DNA from: Gammaproteobacteria bacterium
GTDB taxonomy: Bacteria > Pseudomonadota > Gammaproteobacteria > Pseudomonadales > UBA7434
Reading direction: 5' to 3'
Length of the DNA stretch: 10,094 nucleotides
Assembly (NCBI GenBank): GCA_024280785.1
Contig: JAJRPK010000413.1
Coordinates: 1 to 10,094 of the forward strand
This document shows positions 6,798 to 10,094 of this stretch, one piece after another. Below the pieces are notes generated by a model, which made no database searches, was not told the DNA's origin, and saw nothing but the letters and a program-made list of their open reading frames with translations. Numbering within the stretch: position 1 is the stretch's first letter; every line of letters starts with the position of its first letter. The position numbers and the translations under genes are program-made.

Positions 6798-6845
6798 ACA
6801 CTCACGCAATCGCATTCTGCCATTGCCAATGACTATGGAGTCAAA

Positions 6846-7547
6846 ATGCTACTCGAAGACAAGACGGTACTGATTACCGGAGCTAACGGCGCATTGGGCC
6901 AAGCCGTGGCGATTCAAGCCGCTAGCTTTGGTGCTAAACAATTAATCCTTGTCGATATAACGTCGGATATTTCAACGGATGCCATATCGGCGATCTCTTC
7001 CTCGGTAACACTTCAATGCCACAGTATCGACCTCACCGATGCCGCTGCTACCGAAAACTTATTTGCGCAAGCACCCGATGTAGATGTGGTCTGTAATATC
7101 GCCGGCGGTTTCGATATGGGAAGCACTGTCTTTGACACTAGCGATAAAGATTGGCAGTTTATGTTTGCGATCAATGTTTCCACCATGCAGAATACTATTA
7201 AAGCTTGCGTCCCCAGAATGATTAAGCAAGGTGGCGGCGCTATCGTTAATGTCGGTGCATTGGGTGCATTACAAGGCCAAGCACTCATGTCAGCCTATAC
7301 TGCATCAAAAAGTGTTGTCATGCGTTTAACTGAATCGCTAGCAGACGAAGTAAAAGAGCAAGGCATCAACGTCAATGCCGTGCTGCCTAACGTTATTGAT
7401 ACCGCTAGAAACCGTGCCGATATGCCCGATTCCGACTATTCAAAATGGGTTCGGCCCAAAGATCTGGCCAATATCGTTTGCCTGTTAGGATCTGAGCTAT
7501 CTTCTGCTATGCACGGCGCTTTGGTCCCCGTTAGAGGATTGGGTTAA
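6846..7547 (+). CDS. Divergent SDR family oxidoreductase (Ser to Ala active site)
   Basis: 233-residue short-chain dehydrogenase-like protein. The cofactor motif TGANGALG is at 11-18, NIAGG at 84-88 and the structural Asn at 110. Asp37 at the end of the second strand (LILVD) suggests NAD over NADP. The YTASK motif gives Tyr151 and Lys155. Thirteen residues before Tyr151, where classical SDRs have the catalytic Ser, there is Ala138 (NVGALGA). The same replacement is known in quinoid dihydropteridine reductase, which works with Tyr and Lys alone. The C-terminus (LPNVIDTARNRADMP, then WVRPKDLA and HGALVPVRG) is characteristic of a proteobacterial SDR subgroup often annotated as 3-ketoacyl-ACP reductase. 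The start is supported by GGAG (6836-6839 region) a few bases before the ATG. As the last gene of the catabolic run it may reduce or oxidise a CoA-linked intermediate, but the substrate is unknown. Confidence 0.85.
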   Translation: MLLEDKTVLITGANGALGQAVAIQAASFGAKQLILVDITSDISTDAISAISSSVTLQCHSIDLTDAAATENLFAQAPDVDVVCNIAGGFDMGSTVFDTSDKDWQFMFAINVSTMQNTIKACVPRMIKQGGGAIVNVGALGALQGQALMSAYTASKSVVMRLTESLADEVKEQGINVNAVLPNVIDTARNRADMPDSDYSKWVRPKDLANIVCLLGSELSSAMHGALVPVRGLG

Positions 7548-7580
7548 AAGAGTAAGTTCATAGCGCAACATACGTCAAAC

Positions 7581-7622
7581 ATAAAAAAACCCTACGCAAG
7601 TTGATTCGCAGGGTTTTTTTAT
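7581..7622. terminator. Bidirectional Rho-independent terminator
   Basis: A 13-bp perfect stem, 7581-7593 (ATAAAAAAACCCT) with 7610-7622 (AGGGTTTTTTTAT), has a 16-base loop. Runs of seven A and seven T mean that each strand ends in a U-tract. It lies between the convergent second SDR (ends 7547) and the molybdopterin enzyme (ends 7641) and should stop transcription from both sides. Confidence 0.9.
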
Positions 7623-7640
7623 AACAATCAAAATTGTTAT

Positions 7641-9818
7641 TTAAGCTTGCTTTAATAGTTTTACGGGCAACGCTGACATCCGCGGCATTCCCATTAGAGG
7701 GTCGTAGTATTTATCAACGGGCACCAATTTCGCAGCTGCTCCACCCATTTTTTCTACGGACTCTGTCTCTGCAGGGTCGCCGCCAAAACAGTGTGCCATA
7801 GAAACCACCCCGCGCCTCAGACTTTTATCCGCTTCAACCATCACTTCGATTTCAGCTAGTTCCGACACTAACTTAACTTTATCGCCGTCGCTCAATCCCA
7901 GTGCCGATAAATCATCAGGGTTCACGTAGGCAGCATTGCCCGCAGGGTTTTTAGGGAAATCGTGGCACGATGAATTGTAAACGTGATTAACTCTTCTAAC
8001 TGTTAGCAAATGGGTATAGCTACCATCTTCGCCATAAGCTCCATGTTTCATTATTTTTCCGTTATCAGCCTCGTCCCAATAGCTGGTAAATTCTTCATCA
8101 ACGGCTACAGGGCAAAGAAGTAACTTAGCTTCTAGACCTGGAAACGGTGCTGCTACGCGAATATCTTCAAATTCGGGGAATAGCTTACCTCCCTCGTGCT
8201 TTGCCATTTCCCGGACAGGAACTTTCACTAGCTCATCCGGGAACATCAATTCGAGAACATCCAGCGTTTCGAGTTCGGGATTATCCAAGGGGATCGCGCC
8301 CCCTGGCAGTTGAATTTTGGTGCCCATGCGTCTGGCCAGACCAACGAGATAATACCATTCCGGCGCCACATCGCCCTGAGGCTTCAAAATTGGTCGGCTA
8401 TATTGAGCAAAAGGTAGTTCGTACAATCGATCGGTAAACTCAGCAAGACCATCGCGCTCAAAGCCATGGGCCGCAGGAAGAATATAATCCGCCCGCCTGG
8501 TCGTCGGCGTCTCTTTGATATCGATGCTGACTAATAGCTCTAACTTAGCGAGTGCCTCTATAGTCTTTTGCTGATCAGGCCACGACTGCACCGGGTTACC
8601 ACCAATAACAATCAGTGCTTTTACCTGTCCCTCACCATCTAACAAAATCTCTTCGGCAGCCACTGCGGTGGGCATCTCCTGAAACACCTGTTTAATACCA
8701 CGAATTCGAGATACCTTGGTATCCAACTCCGAATTCAACATCGCCGGTAAAAACTCCATCGGCAACGGTTGCGCTGGCGGTGCTACATTAGGGGATAATA
8801 GCGAAGGCGCAGCAACTTTATCGCCTTCGCGGTTCCAACGACCACACAGGGTATTTAACGCCAATACCAGATGCTCAAACAAATGCGGGAATGGTCCCAT
8901 GTTGGGGCCAGTACCCGACGAACAAGTGCCGCGTTTTGCTGCGGCAAACATTCTCGCCGCGTCGGCAATTTGTTCCGCTGGCAATCCGCTTCTCTCAGCA
9001 GAGTACTCTAGAGTAAATCGATCTACCTTGGTTTTAAGTTCTTCAAAACCTTCTGTATGCTCTGAAACAAAGTCATTGTCATAAAGGTTTTCTGCAATAA
9101 TCAACCGAACAACTGCGCCAATAAAAGCTACGTCTTCACCGGGGCGAATCGATAAATAAATATCCGCATATTCCGCTGTTTCAGTACGCCGAGGGTCAAC
9201 GACAATCAGCTTCATGCCCCGCTTCTTCGATTCTTTAACGGCCGCCGGTCTCCAACCCGGGGGGCCACCGGTCATGTTGAGCGCCGAAATGATCGGGTTA
9301 TTGCCAATCAACATACAAACATCGGCACTGTCAAAACTGTGGGCTCCAGCGCCCCACACTCCATGCCTGGACGTTGCAATGACCTTTGACGGTTGATCGA
9401 TAGTCAAACTACTAAAATCCATCTCGGAACCCACTCCCGCCAGCCATGCTTGCGCTACCTGATTACCGTTAGAGCTCACGGATAATCCATTACCCCGATA
9501 GATCGCTACTGCGCGAGGGCCATGCTGCTCAATAATTTTCTTCAATTTAGCGGCGACTTCGTCTAATGCTTGTTCGCGATCAATATCGTGAAACTCTTCA
9601 CTACGAGAACTTCGTGTTTGCGCCTTTAACAAGCGATTGTCATTGTGATATTGATGCGCCCACTGGCGACCTTTTGGGCAGGTGTATCCCTGACTCATGG
9701 GGTGATCTCTATCTCCCCGTATCGCCACTATCTTCTCTTCACCTTCTAGCGTATCAACATCGACCTCGATGCCACAGTAAGCACTACAAATTTTGCAAAA
9801 CGTTTTATGAGTGATCAT
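7641..9818 (-). CDS. Molybdopterin-dependent oxidoreductase, DMSO reductase superfamily
   Basis: 725-residue catalytic subunit that would bind bis-MGD molybdenum (or tungsten) and one [4Fe-4S] cluster. The cluster motif is Cys8-x2-Cys11-x3-Cys15-x31-Cys47, followed by Lys49 in CPKG. The molybdopterin core spans about 50-500 (VDPRRTETAEYADIYLSIRPG at 207-227 and the IGGNPVQSW segment are typical), and the C-terminal dinucleotide-binding domain is at about 600-715, from THLLTVRRVNH. There is no twin-arginine signal, so it is cytoplasmic. Aligned by eye with FdhF, Asp141 (LTIDQPSK) falls on Sec140; no Cys or Sec lies nearby, so Asp141 or a neighbouring Ser may ligate the metal, or none does. Formate dehydrogenase activity is therefore not supported. 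No electron-transfer subunit, chaperone or molybdenum cofactor gene is adjacent in the window. The start is supported by AAGGA six to seven bases ahead. The substrate is unknown. Confidence 0.88.
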   Translation of the reverse strand: MITHKTFCKICSAYCGIEVDVDTLEGEEKIVAIRGDRDHPMSQGYTCPKGRQWAHQYHNDNRLLKAQTRSSRSEEFHDIDREQALDEVAAKLKKIIEQHGPRAVAIYRGNGLSVSSNGNQVAQAWLAGVGSEMDFSSLTIDQPSKVIATSRHGVWGAGAHSFDSADVCMLIGNNPIISALNMTGGPPGWRPAAVKESKKRGMKLIVVDPRRTETAEYADIYLSIRPGEDVAFIGAVVRLIIAENLYDNDFVSEHTEGFEELKTKVDRFTLEYSAERSGLPAEQIADAARMFAAAKRGTCSSGTGPNMGPFPHLFEHLVLALNTLCGRWNREGDKVAAPSLLSPNVAPPAQPLPMEFLPAMLNSELDTKVSRIRGIKQVFQEMPTAVAAEEILLDGEGQVKALIVIGGNPVQSWPDQQKTIEALAKLELLVSIDIKETPTTRRADYILPAAHGFERDGLAEFTDRLYELPFAQYSRPILKPQGDVAPEWYYLVGLARRMGTKIQLPGGAIPLDNPELETLDVLELMFPDELVKVPVREMAKHEGGKLFPEFEDIRVAAPFPGLEAKLLLCPVAVDEEFTSYWDEADNGKIMKHGAYGEDGSYTHLLTVRRVNHVYNSSCHDFPKNPAGNAAYVNPDDLSALGLSDGDKVKLVSELAEIEVMVEADKSLRRGVVSMAHCFGGDPAETESVEKMGGAAAKLVPVDKYYDPLMGMPRMSALPVKLLKQA

Positions 9819-9823
9819 TGTTA

Positions 9824-9830
9824 TTCCTTA
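9824..9830 (-). promoter_or_regulatory. Ribosome binding site of the molybdopterin enzyme gene
   Basis: On the minus strand AAGGAATAACA precedes the ATG at 9818, placing AAGGA at suitable spacing. This start leaves seven residues before the first cluster Cys, which is normal for cytoplasmic members of the family. Confidence 0.6.
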
Positions 9831-9862
9831 TTTATAAAAATCTACGACAATTTCATAAACGG

Positions 9863-9916
9863 ACTGTACCTTTTAAAACTGACAGTGCTTTTAAAACTGG
9901 CGGTACCTTTAAAATC
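9863..9916. repeat. Three 18-bp tandem repeats centred on TTTTAAAA
   Basis: Units 9863-9880, 9881-9898 and 9899-9916 follow each other without gaps. Units 1 and 2 share CTTTTAAAACT exactly; unit 3 has CCTTTAAAATC in register. Units 1 and 3 also share GTACC before the core. The array lies 45-98 bases upstream of the molybdopterin enzyme start, on the expected promoter side, so it could be a set of operator sites. It is equally placed for the possible divergent frame at 9930. Confidence 0.6.
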
Positions 9917-9929
9917 ATAAGCTTAATTG

Positions 9930-10094
9930 ATGAAAAGCTGGCTAGGCGCCATCATAGCCCTGAGGGTCGTCAAGGCCAAGCGTAGCGTATTACGATTTAG
10001 ATACACCCGTTTACTGTTACCGAACGCCCAAGTAGACAAGAATGATTCTCAACTATTTATCGCTTACCAAGAATTTTTGTTACGAAAAACGAGA
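9930..10094 (+). CDS. Possible 5' part of a divergent gene, cut by the window end
   Basis: From ATG at 9930 a frame of 55 codons stays open to the last base of the window, while all three minus-strand frames are closed within about 36 bases of the window end. The peptide begins MKSWLGAIIALRVVKAKR and is strongly basic (many Arg and Lys) with no motif I recognise. No Shine-Dalgarno precedes the ATG, and TAA six bases upstream closes the frame. It would be divergent from the molybdopterin enzyme gene. Given its short visible length it may be chance. Confidence 0.3.
   Translation, partial: MKSWLGAIIALRVVKAKRSVLRFRYTRLLLPNAQVDKNDSQLFIAYQEFLLRKTR

Noticed and set aside
1..10094. CRISPR arrays, tRNA or rRNA genes, insertion sequences, phage or defence genes
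   Set aside because: No spaced repeat array, tRNA-like fold, transposase signature or toxin/defence motif was seen on either strand.

Overview
The window looks like chromosomal DNA of a gammaproteobacterium. The evidence is a BepA-type periplasmic M48 protease gene convergent with nadA, a neighbour pair I recall from Pseudomonas and relatives, together with moderate base composition and Gram-negative envelope biology. A marine, lipid- or steroid-degrading lineage is possible, but that is inference from gene content and no marker gene proves it.

Left part (1-3483): a gene-poor stretch (1-281) leads into a BepA-like zinc metalloprotease with a TPR tail (+). It converges on nadA, quinolinate synthase (-). 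A terminator for the protease gene lies inside the 3' end of nadA. Upstream of nadA is a perfect TATAAT -10, followed by a 330-base intergenic region holding two perfect inverted repeats, one GC-rich and one AT-rich.

Centre (3484-7547, all +): a probable operon of four enzymes plus one very small ORF. The order is a classical SDR dehydrogenase resembling HdhA/FabG, a crotonase-fold enoyl-CoA hydratase/isomerase with both catalytic glutamates, a 23-codon ORF with a strong ribosome binding site that overlaps the next start by ATGA, a thiolase-like protein of the TLP1 type lacking the canonical nucleophile, and a second, divergent SDR whose catalytic Ser is Ala. Together they read as a beta-oxidation-like module for CoA-activated substrates: hydration, oxidation of the hydroxyl, then carbon-carbon chemistry or CoA-ester handling. 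The substrate cannot be read from the sequence. An AT palindrome over a possible -10 before the small ORF suggests local control.

Right part (7548-10094): a strong bidirectional terminator separates the operon from a convergent cytoplasmic molybdopterin oxidoreductase (-) with a [4Fe-4S] N-terminus and no partner subunit in view. Its upstream region carries three 18-bp tandem repeats centred on TTTTAAAA. Beyond them, a short + reading frame stays open to the window end and may be the start of a divergent gene.

The most interesting points are the translationally coupled small ORF before the thiolase-like gene, two enzymes with altered catalytic residues in one operon, and the repeat array in front of the solitary Mo enzyme.
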